The notes: generated by a model not told the origin, from the letters alone. A stretch of DNA of 44,590 bases from an uncultured Catenibacterium sp. (GCF_900540665.1 NZ_UQGV01000005.1:1-44590), one strand, 5' to 3'. Numbered from the stretch's first letter, positions 34,581 to 41,256 are shown. Translations and numbers: made by a program.

Positions 34581-35674
34581 CCCTTCATCGCCTTTGAGTA
34601 ATGATCATCTATAAGAAGTATGTTTCCATCCTCATATCCTATTTTTCTACCAACTCTTCCTGCAATCTGTATCAATGTTCTTTCATCAAATATACGATCT
34701 CCTGCTTCTAATACAATCACCTGTACATCCTCTATTGTAATTCCTCTTTCTAATATCGTTGTGGTGATTAAGACATCTAATAACCCCTCTTTAAAATCTT
34801 TTGTATACTCATTTAAATAAGGAGATTCAGAACTCACTCCCTGCACCCTGTATGTATCTTTTAATAGATCCACATAATATTGTGCATCACTTTTTCTAGG
34901 TACATAGACAAGTACTCTTTGATGTGTTTCTAATAGCTTCTTAATCCAATATTTCAGGGATATAAGCCACAAAAATTGAGGAATGATATAAATATGAGGA
35001 ACCGGCAGATCATGTCCATGATAACGTCTATTCATGATCATCACACATTCATCATGAATATCCTCCTCAAGTAATGTAGCAGATAATTTAATATACCTTT
35101 TAGAGGCATGATAAAAGATGGAATTCAATACATCATCTCCATAAAAAGGAAATGCATCCGCTTCATCCATGATTACAAGATCAAAAGGAGAAGATACAAA
35201 TCGATAGAGCTGATGGGTTGTACAAATGATCAAGGGAGCATCAATATTTTCTTGATAGCCCCCATAAAGAAGACCAATGGTCAGGTGAGGAAAATCCTTC
35301 TGAATTCTTTCATGTAATTCTATACACAATTGTCTTCTAGGGATCGTGAAACATACGCGTCCCTTGTTTTCAATCACGTGCTTGATTATCGCATAAGAGA
35401 TTTCTGTTTTACCAGAACCACATACAGCAAGGACAATAGAATTCGTGGCATTCTCATAATTCGTGATCAGTTGTTCTGAGATGAACTGCTGGCGGGACGA
35501 CAAGGTAAAAGAAAGATGATAAGACGCATCAGTCATTATTAAAGGAGTCGTATGTATTGGATAAACTTCATCTAAATAAACACGTCCAAACGCTATACAC
35601 TTTCTACAATAAGGTCTCTTATTGATATAGCTGATATAGTGTTCATCCTCATTACCACATACAGGACATTTCAC
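34538..35674 (-). CDS. comFA: Competence helicase ComFA
   Basis: 378 aa. N-terminal zinc site (CPVCG, CRKC), Walker A VCGSGKTE, DEAD box in VIMDEADAFPF, SAT motif (KLSATLL) and helicase C motifs (ITTTILERGITIEDV; QIAGRVGRK). It is the cytoplasmic motor that pulls transforming DNA through ComEC. The frame starts at a GTG at 35683, but AAAGGGGG overlaps that codon and is correctly spaced (9 nt) for the GTG at 35674, giving MKCPVCG. No other late competence genes in the window. Confidence 0.92.
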   Translation of the reverse strand: MKCPVCGNEDEHYISYINKRPYCRKCIAFGRVYLDEVYPIHTTPLIMTDASYHLSFTLSSRQQFISEQLITNYENATNSIVLAVCGSGKTEISYAIIKHVIENKGRVCFTIPRRQLCIELHERIQKDFPHLTIGLLYGGYQENIDAPLIICTTHQLYRFVSSPFDLVIMDEADAFPFYGDDVLNSIFYHASKRYIKLSATLLEEDIHDECVMIMNRRYHGHDLPVPHIYIIPQFLWLISLKYWIKKLLETHQRVLVYVPRKSDAQYYVDLLKDTYRVQGVSSESPYLNEYTKDFKEGLLDVLITTTILERGITIEDVQVIVLEAGDRIFDERTLIQIAGRVGRKIGYEDGNILLIDDHYSKAMKGCIKTIQRLNRMSV

Positions 35675-35754
35675 AATCACCACCCCCTTTGGCCCTCTAC
35701 TAATCTATACACTTAGAAGATGTTTTTTTTCTCAAAGAAAGTTAAATTTTTTTC

Positions 35755-35782
35755 AAAAAAAACTATGAGCATCTCTCATAGT
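35755..35782 (-). terminator. Distal terminator of the holin-like toxin mRNA
   Basis: Stem ACTATGAG (35762-35769)/CTCATAGT (35775-35782), followed on the minus strand by eight or more T's. It lies beyond the antisense RNA gene, so a toxin transcript ending here contains the full complement of that RNA. Confidence 0.85.
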
Positions 35783-35790
35783 CACATATA

Positions 35791-35819
35791 TTGACTTTAG
35801 ATTTGGTCTAAACTATAAT
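35791..35819 (+). promoter_or_regulatory. Promoter of the antisense antitoxin RNA
   Basis: TTGACT (35791-35796), a 17-nt spacer and a perfect TATAAT (35814-35819). One of the best promoters of the window, with no open reading frame downstream on its strand. Confidence 0.88.
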
Positions 35820-35825
35820 AAAGAC

Positions 35826-35921
35826 GAAAGATGGAACAACCAGTAAGCGGTTGTCCTTGAATTTATTTTTGGTAAGTAACTACCTCAAACTTTTCCTAGG
35901 AGCGAGGTAGTTACTTTTTTT
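35826..35921 (+). ncRNA. Antisense RNA, predicted type I antitoxin
   Basis: Predicted RNA of about 95 nt from just after the TATAAT to the T-run after a strong terminator. It contains a 5' hairpin (TGGAACAACC at 35832-35841 with GGTTGTCC at 35849-35856) and an 11-bp terminator stem GTAACTACCTC (35876-35886)/GAGGTAGTTAC (35904-35914) plus seven T's. It is convergent to the toxin gene and complementary to the last toxin codon and the 3' untranslated part of its mRNA, as with RatA-txpA and SR4-bsrG of Bacillus. No start codon with a ribosome site lies within it. Confidence 0.82.
35876..35921 (+). terminator. Terminator of the antisense RNA
   Basis: An 11-bp perfect stem (35876-35886/35904-35914) with a 17-nt loop and TTTTTTT at 35915-35921. 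On the minus strand an A-rich stretch precedes the stem and no U-run follows, so the toxin mRNA should read through. Confidence 0.92.
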
Positions 35922-36027
35922 CGTTCTTATCAATAATGATAAGAAGTAATCTAACAACAAGTGTCAATAAAGATATGATCAGTGTCAAACACGTTAACAT
36001 AATCATGATTATTTCATACGTTGTCAT
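35911..36027 (-). CDS. Holin-like small membrane toxin of a type I toxin-antitoxin system
   Basis: 38 aa beginning MTTYEIIMIM and ending IDKNEKK, with one long hydrophobic helix between (LTLIISLLTLVV, LLLIII). Size, the N-terminal TYE-IM-ML pattern and the Lys-rich tail match the putative holin-like toxin family (Hol_Tox) of Bacillota. The ATG at 36027 has the perfect ribosome site GGAGGTGAT, and a 100-nt structured leader precedes it. It is convergent with, and overlapped at its 3' end by, the antisense RNA. Expected to depolarise the membrane when not repressed. Toxicity is inferred from the family. Confidence 0.85.
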   Translation of the reverse strand: MTTYEIIMIMLTCLTLIISLLTLVVRLLLIIIDKNEKK

Positions 36028-36064
36028 TAGGCATCACCTCCGTTTTCAACTTAAGAGAAGAATC

Positions 36065-36088
36065 ACGAAGGGTTGCGAACCTTCGTCA
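36065..36088 (-). promoter_or_regulatory. Hairpin in the toxin mRNA leader
   Basis: ACGAAGG/CCTTCGT with an 8-nt loop, 40-60 nt before the toxin start codon. With the upstream element at 36095-36129 it makes the leader highly structured, as in type I toxins whose full-length mRNA is translated poorly until processed. Confidence 0.6.
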
Positions 36089-36094
36089 TAACGA

Positions 36095-36129
36095 CCAAGG
36101 ATAACCACCTACCGTATACGGTTGTTCCA
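36095..36129 (-). repeat. Inverted copy of the antitoxin 5' hairpin element in the toxin leader
   Basis: On the minus strand TGGAACAACC (36129-36120) is followed by GGTTATCCTTG (36105-36095). The antitoxin RNA begins with TGGAACAACC (35832-35841) and GGTTGTCCTTG (35849-35859). Each arm of one can therefore pair with the opposite arm in the other RNA. Confidence 0.75.
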
Positions 36130-36136
36130 CGCATAA

Positions 36137-36145
36137 ATTATATCA
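36137..36145 (-). promoter_or_regulatory. Extended -10 promoter of the toxin gene
   Basis: TGATATAAT at 36145-36137; predicted start near 36130 and a leader of about 100 nt. No clear -35. Confidence 0.7.
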
Positions 36146-36226
36146 TAGAAATCTATCTACCTGGGTAAGTAATCAATTATCACAATTTTATAATAAATCA
36201 CAATTTATTGGCAGAAATACAGCATA

Positions 36227-36266
36227 AAACAACCCCTAAGCTATTGTACTTGCTTAGAGGTTGTTT
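36227..36266. terminator. Terminator between the HicA-like operon and the type I module
   Basis: AAACAACCCCTAAGC (36227-36241) pairs with GCTTAGAGGTTGTTT (36252-36266) through about 13 of 15 positions. On the minus strand it ends in TTTT; on the plus strand it is followed by CAATTTTTTA. It probably works in both directions. Confidence 0.75.
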
Positions 36267-36326
36267 CAATTTTTTATTGTCTATAAAACGCAGAAGAAGC
36301 ATTAATTTGTTGTTTTAAACAAAGAA

Positions 36327-36599
36327 TTAACAATCAACCCACGTAATATCATTTTCTATTTCCCAAAAAGTCTTTCCGTCAAAAATTCGATCTGATAAAA
36401 AATCTTCCACAGGATAATTATTGTAGTCACCTTTCCATTTATAATCCTTACCATTTTCTTTCATTTCACAGAGCACTAACTCTAATATATCATTTTCCAT
36501 CCACCCTTCTAAAAAATATTTTGTATCATTATATAGAAACCATAGTTCATCACCATAATGTATATGATCTACAAATTCCTGAACATTACCATTTTTCAC
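36327..36599 (-). CDS. Partner protein of the HicA-like toxin, unknown family
   Basis: 90 aa from a GTG, overlapping the end of the upstream gene by 14 bases. Acidic and rich in Trp, Tyr and Asp: EFVDHIHYGDELWFLYNDTKYFLEGW style N-terminus (key residues Gly, Glu, Leu-Trp-Phe) and a C-terminal FDGKTFWEIENDITWVD. It is not a HicB (no RNase-H-like fold motif, no HTH or ribbon-helix-helix). Similar small proteins occur next to HicA-like genes in gut Bacillota from what I recall. The position suggests an antitoxin or immunity role. That is inference. Confidence 0.65.
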   Translation of the reverse strand: MKNGNVQEFVDHIHYGDELWFLYNDTKYFLEGWMENDILELVLCEMKENGKDYKWKGDYNNYPVEDFLSDRIFDGKTFWEIENDITWVDC

Positions 36600-36798
36600 A
36601 CTTTTCTTCTACCTTTAAATCATATTCCTTAATAAGTCTACGGGCAATCATCTTATTCACATGAGTCCTCTTAATAGTGATAGTACGTTCACCATTAGAG
36701 TAGATACAATGATCCCCTTTCGCATTTCTAAGGAATCTATAGCCATTGTTTTCTAATATTCTTTTAAATTCTATGACTGAGTAAGTTCTTGCTTTCAT
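36586..36798 (-). CDS. HicA-like toxin (double-stranded RNA-binding fold)
   Basis: 70 aa matching the HicA/YcfA plan: an N-terminal helix ending in ENNGYRFLR, the strand with catalytic-type His30 (KGDHCIY), a second strand (ERTITIKRTH, where HicA usually has a VPxH-like motif) and a C-terminal helix (ARRLIKEYDL). HicA proteins are mRNA interferases. AAGGAGG is 7 nt before the ATG, and TGTTAGAAT may be an extended -10 upstream. It overlaps the downstream 90-aa gene, so the order is toxin then partner. Confidence 0.75.
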   Translation of the reverse strand: MKARTYSVIEFKRILENNGYRFLRNAKGDHCIYSNGERTITIKRTHVNKMIARRLIKEYDLKVEEKCEKW

Positions 36799-36884
36799 GA
36801 CCCTTCCTCCTTGGTTACTTCTATTCTAACATATTTATAATCTTTGATGATTTTTTTACATATAACGATATATTTATTCATAAA

Positions 36885-36900
36885 TTAGTATATATACTAA
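36885..36900. promoter_or_regulatory. 16-bp perfect palindrome between the HicA-like operon and asnB
   Basis: TTAGTATATATACTAA lies in the divergent interval, about 85 nt upstream of the HicA-like start and 40 nt upstream of the asnB -35. Possible operator, for instance for autoregulation of the small operon. No regulator is identified. Confidence 0.45.
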
Positions 36901-36939
36901 ATTTTAATTAATTTTTAATACTTTTATAATAATTTATTA

Positions 36940-36968
36940 TTGCATTGACTAAATCTTTGTACTATACT
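36940..36968 (+). promoter_or_regulatory. Promoter of asnB
   Basis: TTGCAT (36940-36945), a 17-nt spacer and TATACT (36963-36968); start predicted near 36975, just before T-box stem I. Confidence 0.7.
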
Positions 36969-36974
36969 TAGACC

Positions 36975-37231
36975 CAACAAAGGCGAAGACGAGGAGAGTA
37001 ATCTATGACAGAGACTCTAGCGAGTAAGTGATGGTGGAAGACTTACAGTTAAGTGATAGATGAAAAACACCTCTGAGCTGTCTACCCAAAGCATTATGCA
37101 AGTAGGCTAGAACGTTCTTTCAGCGACGTTACCGCTGGCGGGTATCGCATGCTCTTTGAAGTATGTCTGTACTTAGTTATAGACTCAACGACTTAGTAAG
37201 ATACTCGCACCACAAAGCGAGTTTTTTTTGA
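36975..37231 (+). promoter_or_regulatory. Asparagine T-box riboswitch with divergent core
   Basis: Stem I: GAGG (36991-36994)/CCUC (37070-37073) and AUCUAU (37001-37006)/AUAGAU (37056-37061) flank an internal loop with AGUA on one side and GAAA-AAC-A on the other; the specifier is AAC (37066-37068), Asn. The T-box core is UGGC (37136-37139), complementary to the GCCA end expected for tRNA-Asn (G73), but it is followed by GGGUAUCGC instead of the usual ACC-GCG. GGGUAU (37140-37145) can pair with AUACUC (37201-37206), which overlaps the left arm of the terminator ACTCGC (37203-37208)/GCGAGT (37217-37222) plus T-run. The downstream gene makes asparagine. Confidence 0.85.
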
Positions 37232-37255
37232 CTCAAGTATAGGAGGAAGATGTAA

Positions 37256-38839
37256 ATGTGTGGTTTTCTAACAATGGGTTCTACAGAAGTAGAAATTGAT
37301 GTATTTGATGAAGCTTTAGGAAAGATTGAAGGAAGAGGTCCTGATATGATTCAGACTTCTCGATTATTTGATAAGACTTTTGGTTTCAATAGATTGGCTA
37401 TTATGGATTTAAGTGAGAATGGTAAGCAGCCATTTTCTGATGATCATACAATTGTAGTATGTAATGGAGAAATCTATAACTACCCAGAATTAAAGAAGAA
37501 TATTATGGATGAATATACTTTTAAGTCTTCTAGTGACTGTGAAGTATTAATTCCTTTATATAGAAAATATGGTTTAGATACACTTGTAAGATATCTAGAT
37601 GGTGAATATGCATTCTGTTTATATGATGCATTAACTGATAAAATGATAGCTGCAAGAGACCCTATTGGTATTCGTCCAATGTTTTATGGATATACTGAAA
37701 AAGGCACAATCGCATTTGGTTCTGAAGCCAAAGCTTTAATGCCTGTTTGTAAGAAAATCATGCCTTTCCCACCAGGACATTATTATGATGGTGAGAAGTT
37801 TGTATGCTTCAATGATGTGGCTGATGTGAAATTAATGCATAATGATGATGTAGACACAATTGCCTTGAGCCTACGTGTTAAATTAATTGAAGCAGTGAAG
37901 AAGAGATTACAGAGTGATGCCCCTGTTGGTTATCTATTATCTGGTGGTTTGGATTCATCTTTAGTATGTGCCATTGGTCAGCGTATTACTGATACACCTA
38001 TCAAGACTTTTGCGATTGGTATGGAAACAGATCCTATTGACTTAAAGTATGCGAAAGAAGTGGCCGAATTCTTAGGTACTGATCATACAGAAGTGATCAT
38101 GACTAAAGATGATGTACTCGATTCTTTAAGAGAAGTCATCCGTACATTAGAGACTTGGGATATTACAACTATTCGTGCAAGTATCGGTATGTATCTTCTA
38201 TGTAAATATATTCATGAACATACTGATTTAAAGGTTATTTTAACTGGTGAAGTGAGTGATGAATTATTTGGTTATAAGTATACAGACTTTGCACCTAGTC
38301 CTGAAGAATTCCAGAAAGAATCTCAGAAGCGTATGCGTGAATTATATATGTATGATGTATTAAGAGCAGATAGATGTATTAGTGCAAATGCCTTAGAAGG
38401 TCGTGTTCCTTTCGCTGATCTTGATTTTGTGGATTATACAATGCGTATTGATCCTAAGAAGAAGATGAATACATACAACAAAGGTAAATATCTCTTAAGA
38501 CATGCTTTTGAAGGTTTGAACTATCTTCCTCATAATATCTTATTTAGAGAAAAAGCAGCATTCTCTGATGCTGTTGGACATTCTATGGTAGATTACTTAA
38601 AAGAATATGCTGATTCTTTATATACAGATGAAGATGTTAAGAATGCCAAGGATAAGTATCCTTACTGTACACCATTTACTAAAGAATCATTATTATATCG
38701 TGATATTTTTGAATCTTATTACCCAGGAAAAGCTAAGTGGATCAAGGACTTCTGGATGCCTAATAAGACTTGGAAAAACTGTGATGTCAATGACCCAAGT
38801 GCTAGAGTACTTAAAAACTATGGAGATTCTGGAAAATAA
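37256..38839 (+). CDS. asnB: Asparagine synthetase B, glutamine-hydrolysing
   Basis: 527 aa. The N-terminal class II glutaminase begins MCGF, so Cys2 is the nucleophile after Met removal; RLAIMDL and CNGEIYNY are family blocks. The synthetase half has the ATP pyrophosphatase P-loop SGGLDSS at 229-235 and LTGEVSDELFGYKY. It converts Asp, Gln and ATP to Asn, Glu, AMP and PPi. AGGAGG is 8-9 nt before the ATG. Controlled by the Asn T-box just upstream. Confidence 0.96.
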   Translation: MCGFLTMGSTEVEIDVFDEALGKIEGRGPDMIQTSRLFDKTFGFNRLAIMDLSENGKQPFSDDHTIVVCNGEIYNYPELKKNIMDEYTFKSSSDCEVLIPLYRKYGLDTLVRYLDGEYAFCLYDALTDKMIAARDPIGIRPMFYGYTEKGTIAFGSEAKALMPVCKKIMPFPPGHYYDGEKFVCFNDVADVKLMHNDDVDTIALSLRVKLIEAVKKRLQSDAPVGYLLSGGLDSSLVCAIGQRITDTPIKTFAIGMETDPIDLKYAKEVAEFLGTDHTEVIMTKDDVLDSLREVIRTLETWDITTIRASIGMYLLCKYIHEHTDLKVILTGEVSDELFGYKYTDFAPSPEEFQKESQKRMRELYMYDVLRADRCISANALEGRVPFADLDFVDYTMRIDPKKKMNTYNKGKYLLRHAFEGLNYLPHNILFREKAAFSDAVGHSMVDYLKEYADSLYTDEDVKNAKDKYPYCTPFTKESLLYRDIFESYYPGKAKWIKDFWMPNKTWKNCDVNDPSARVLKNYGDSGK

Positions 38840-38866
38840 TACTATAATAAGAATGAGGTGATGGTT

Positions 38867-39013
38867 ATGTTAAGTACATTATTACTTATGGTGTTCTTTC
38901 TTGCATTTCTTCCATATATTGTAATGTTCTATATATTCAAATGGAGTTTGAAGGTTGTAATTTATCTCATTCTTATTTTCCTTGCATTAGGATTTTTGGG
39001 AATCACTATATAG
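38867..39013 (+). CDS. 48-aa hydrophobic membrane protein, unknown
   Basis: Starts MLSTLLLMVF and ends LGFLGITI, with two membrane segments separated by FKWSLK. GAGGTG lies 6 nt before the ATG at 38867; an ATG at 38861 is in frame but overlaps the ribosome site. It lies 27 nt after asnB and before a terminator, with a TATAAT at 38843-38848, so it may be in the asnB transcript or be expressed alone. It does not look like the holin-like toxin at 36027. Function unknown. Confidence 0.65.
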   Translation: MLSTLLLMVFFLAFLPYIVMFYIFKWSLKVVIYLILIFLALGFLGITI

Positions 39014-39014
39014 A

Positions 39015-39042
39015 GGCTATGAGTTATTCATAGTCTTTTTTT
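39015..39042 (+). terminator. Terminator after asnB and the 48-aa gene
   Basis: Stem GGCTATGA/TCATAGTC (39015-39022/39028-39035, one G-U), followed by seven T's. Confidence 0.88.
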
Positions 39043-39045
39043 GCA

Positions 39046-39071
39046 CAAAAAAAAACGTGGTCTCCCACGTT
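39046..39071 (-). terminator. Terminator of the tRNA-Leu gene
   Basis: Stem AACGTGG/CCACGTT (39054-39060/39065-39071) with a GAGA loop and nine T's on the minus strand. Confidence 0.93.
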
Positions 39072-39080
39072 AATAACTAT

Positions 39081-39164
39081 TGGTGCTCGGAATGGGATTT
39101 GAACCCACACGGCATAAACCACCAGTACCTGAAACTGGCGTGTCTACCATTCCACCATCCGAGC
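39081..39164 (-). tRNA. tRNA-Leu (anticodon CAG)
   Basis: 84 nt with an encoded CCA. Acceptor GCTCGGA/TCCGAGC, discriminator A73; anticodon stem CCAGT/ACTGG around TTCAGGT, anticodon CAG at 39131-39129. The long variable arm (TGGTTTATGCC region) and GTTCAAATC in the T arm identify a class II leucine tRNA reading CUG. Confidence 0.97.
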
Positions 39165-39178
39165 ATTCAACAGTGTTG

Positions 39179-39207
39179 ATTTTATTCTTGTTTTATTTGT
39201 TTGTCAA
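39179..39207 (-). promoter_or_regulatory. Promoter of tRNA-Leu
   Basis: Consensus TTGACA (39207-39202), a 17-nt spacer and TAAAAT (39184-39179). Confidence 0.88.
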
Positions 39208-39210
39208 ATA

Positions 39211-39897
39211 TTATTCATGATGGCATTCACAATTATCATGGCTGCATCCACAAGTAGGTTCGGATTCAGGAACGAGTGTACCGGCTAAATAAGCTTTCAC
39301 TGCAGTATCACAATCACCAGTTGCTCCACCAACCACATTAATATTAGAACCACTTAAAGCCATAATAGCCCCTCTACCAATGCCACCACAGATCAATACA
39401 TCTACATTTAAATTAGATAATAAAATAGCTAATGCACCATGACCTAATCCTTCTGTACCTACAACCTGTGATTCTTTGATTTCATTGTTTTCTACATCAT
39501 ATAATTTAAATTGTGAAGTTTTTCCAAAGTGTGGAAAAACTGATTCGTTTTCATAAGTTACCGCAATTCTCATAATATGTTCTCCTTTTACTTTTAAAAC
39601 AGAATAACCTGTTTTTTTTATACATTCATTGCCTTCAATTCTTAAAGGATAGCCTTCCATTATACTACGTGCTATCTTTTTTCTTGCTCTGGCATATATT
39701 TCAGTAACTGTAGTACGTGATATATTCATCTTTTCAGCGCATTTGGCGTGTGTATAGGACTTATAGTCTATAAGACGGATGACCTCAAATTCATCTAATG
39801 CAAGCTCTATATAGCCTCTTTGAGGGATACCATCAGGTACAAACATATTGTATTCAGGAAATCCTGTAATTGTCCTTGATCTCTTCGATCTAGCCAT
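39211..39897 (-). CDS. DUF134 HTH protein fused to a NifX/NifB-type cofactor-binding domain
   Basis: 228 aa from the ATG at 39897 (GGAGG just upstream; the frame can be opened 12 nt earlier at a TTG, but that overlaps the ribosome site). Residues 1-100 are a DUF134 sigma-70-region-4-like HTH (LALDEFEVIRLIDYKSYTHA, KMNISRTTVTEIYARARKKI). Residues 110-215 are a dinitrogenase iron-molybdenum cofactor domain (MRIAVTYE, HFGKTSQFKLY, VDVLICGGIGRGAI). The tail is Cys/His-rich (CGCSHDNCECHHE), a likely metal ligand. Such fusions occur in anaerobes without nitrogenase. It may be a metal- or Fe-S-responsive regulator. Confidence 0.85.
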   Translation of the reverse strand: MARSKRSRTITGFPEYNMFVPDGIPQRGYIELALDEFEVIRLIDYKSYTHAKCAEKMNISRTTVTEIYARARKKIARSIMEGYPLRIEGNECIKKTGYSVLKVKGEHIMRIAVTYENESVFPHFGKTSQFKLYDVENNEIKESQVVGTEGLGHGALAILLSNLNVDVLICGGIGRGAIMALSGSNINVVGGATGDCDTAVKAYLAGTLVPESEPTCGCSHDNCECHHE

Positions 39898-39914
39898 ACG
39901 CTCCTCCAATTACT

Positions 39915-39939
39915 GACATATGTCGATAACATTATAACA
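39915..39939 (-). promoter_or_regulatory. Promoter and palindromic operator of the DUF134 gene
   Basis: Extended -10 TGTTATAAT (39939-39931), followed after 6 nt by the palindrome GACATATGTC (39924-39915), placed near the transcription start and before the ribosome site. A good position for autorepression. Confidence 0.6.
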
Positions 39940-39971
39940 CAAACAATATGAAAAAAAGCAGTTTTCACTGC

Positions 39972-41240
39972 TTAAAGTAATCTCATTGCGCCTTGTTCTC
40001 TTGTATGAATAATATGACAAGAATCCTTACCAAATATAGAATCCATATAAGATGCATAATCATTAATTCTATTTGTTTTCACAAAGGTAAGCATAGTACC
40101 TGAGAATCCTCCACCATTCACTTTTGCTACACCATCACCATTTAGATAATTCTCACTTAATACAATAGCTGTACCAATATTTTGATGACGTGTACTTCCC
40201 TGTGGATAAATATTCTGTAGCGCTTTAAATGTAGAGTCTCCAGATTCTTTCACTAATTTTAAGAAGGTATCAAAATCTCCCTTTTCAAGTGCTTCTGACT
40301 GCTTTAAGACACGCTCTTCTTCTTTAAAGAAATGAAGTGCTCTTAAAGCAGGACGATCCCCTACTCTTGCTCTTACCATACGATAGTTCTTTATGAACTC
40401 ATCATAAGAAACATCTCTTAAAACATCCTGTTGAAAGAAATGAGCTACCTTGATCATTTCATTTGGAACAGCATCATAATCAATTGTATTATCTGATCTA
40501 TACATATTAGAATTCACACAACATAGAGTATAATCAAAATTTGAGAAATCAATATTCAGCTTATAAATATCTGGTGAATTGAGATTCTTAAAATCTACTT
40601 TAATAAAGCCACCCACACAGCAGACACACTCATTCATTAAACCACTTGGCTTACAATAAAATGTATTTGTCGCAAAACGACCAATCTGGACAAGATGTTC
40701 GTTTTCAATTTTTCCTTCATTATATAAATAGTTAATAATGGTACCAATCATAATATTAAAGTTAGCACTAGAACCTAAACCTACATTTCTAGGAATATCA
40801 CATTGAATAAAGGCGTTAAAACCACCAATATGATAATTCTTCTGGTTGAGTCCAAATAAAACACCATTGATCAATGATTCCATTGTACCTTTCTTGGCTT
40901 CATTATATTTTATATTTTCTGTATCTATTTCATTAATACTTAGTTGATTATAAATAACCTTTACATAGCGATCCTGTTTACCCACTATACCAATAGAATC
41001 TAATTGAATAGCGGATGCAAGAACACGTCCATGCTGGTGATCAGTATGATTACCACCTATTTCACATTTACCAGGAACACTAAATATCATAATATCCTGG
41101 TCTCCATAATAATCAATAAAGGACTGGACTGCATCTTTGTATCTAAGTATCTGATCATCTATATTTTCTGAGTAAATTCCTCTTAATAGAGGAATCATTT
41201 CACCACTAGAAAGTCTTTTGAGTACTTCAGACGCTTTCAT
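39972..41240 (-). CDS. galK: Galactokinase-family GHMP kinase
   Basis: 422 aa. The galactokinase signature region is PGKCEIGGNHTDHQHG (56-71), the GHMP phosphate loop is NVGLGSSANFNI, and the third motif is KVNGGGFSGTMLTF. It phosphorylates galactose at C1 with ATP. The N-terminal about 50 residues before the signature are longer than in E. coli GalK (where the signature is near residue 34), as in a clostridial subgroup, so another sugar substrate is possible. No galE or galT is in the window. GGAGG lies before the ATG. A cre-like site is at the transcription start. Confidence 0.82.
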   Translation of the reverse strand: MKASEVLKRLSSGEMIPLLRGIYSENIDDQILRYKDAVQSFIDYYGDQDIMIFSVPGKCEIGGNHTDHQHGRVLASAIQLDSIGIVGKQDRYVKVIYNQLSINEIDTENIKYNEAKKGTMESLINGVLFGLNQKNYHIGGFNAFIQCDIPRNVGLGSSANFNIMIGTIINYLYNEGKIENEHLVQIGRFATNTFYCKPSGLMNECVCCVGGFIKVDFKNLNSPDIYKLNIDFSNFDYTLCCVNSNMYRSDNTIDYDAVPNEMIKVAHFFQQDVLRDVSYDEFIKNYRMVRARVGDRPALRALHFFKEEERVLKQSEALEKGDFDTFLKLVKESGDSTFKALQNIYPQGSTRHQNIGTAIVLSENYLNGDGVAKVNGGGFSGTMLTFVKTNRINDYASYMDSIFGKDSCHIIHTREQGAMRLL

Positions 41241-41256
41241 AGTATAGCCTCCTTTT

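Noticed and set aside
35826..35921. A riboswitch or cis leader on the plus strand
   Set aside because: It ends in a strong terminator with no downstream plus-strand gene until asnB, which has its own promoter. Complementarity to the toxin mRNA explains it better.
36944..36968. TTGACT as -35 of the asnB promoter
   Set aside because: Its spacing to TATACT is only about 12 nt; TTGCAT at 36940 gives 17.
38867..39013. Second holin-like type I toxin
   Set aside because: The N-terminal pattern and Lys-rich tail of the family are missing, and no convergent antisense promoter was seen.
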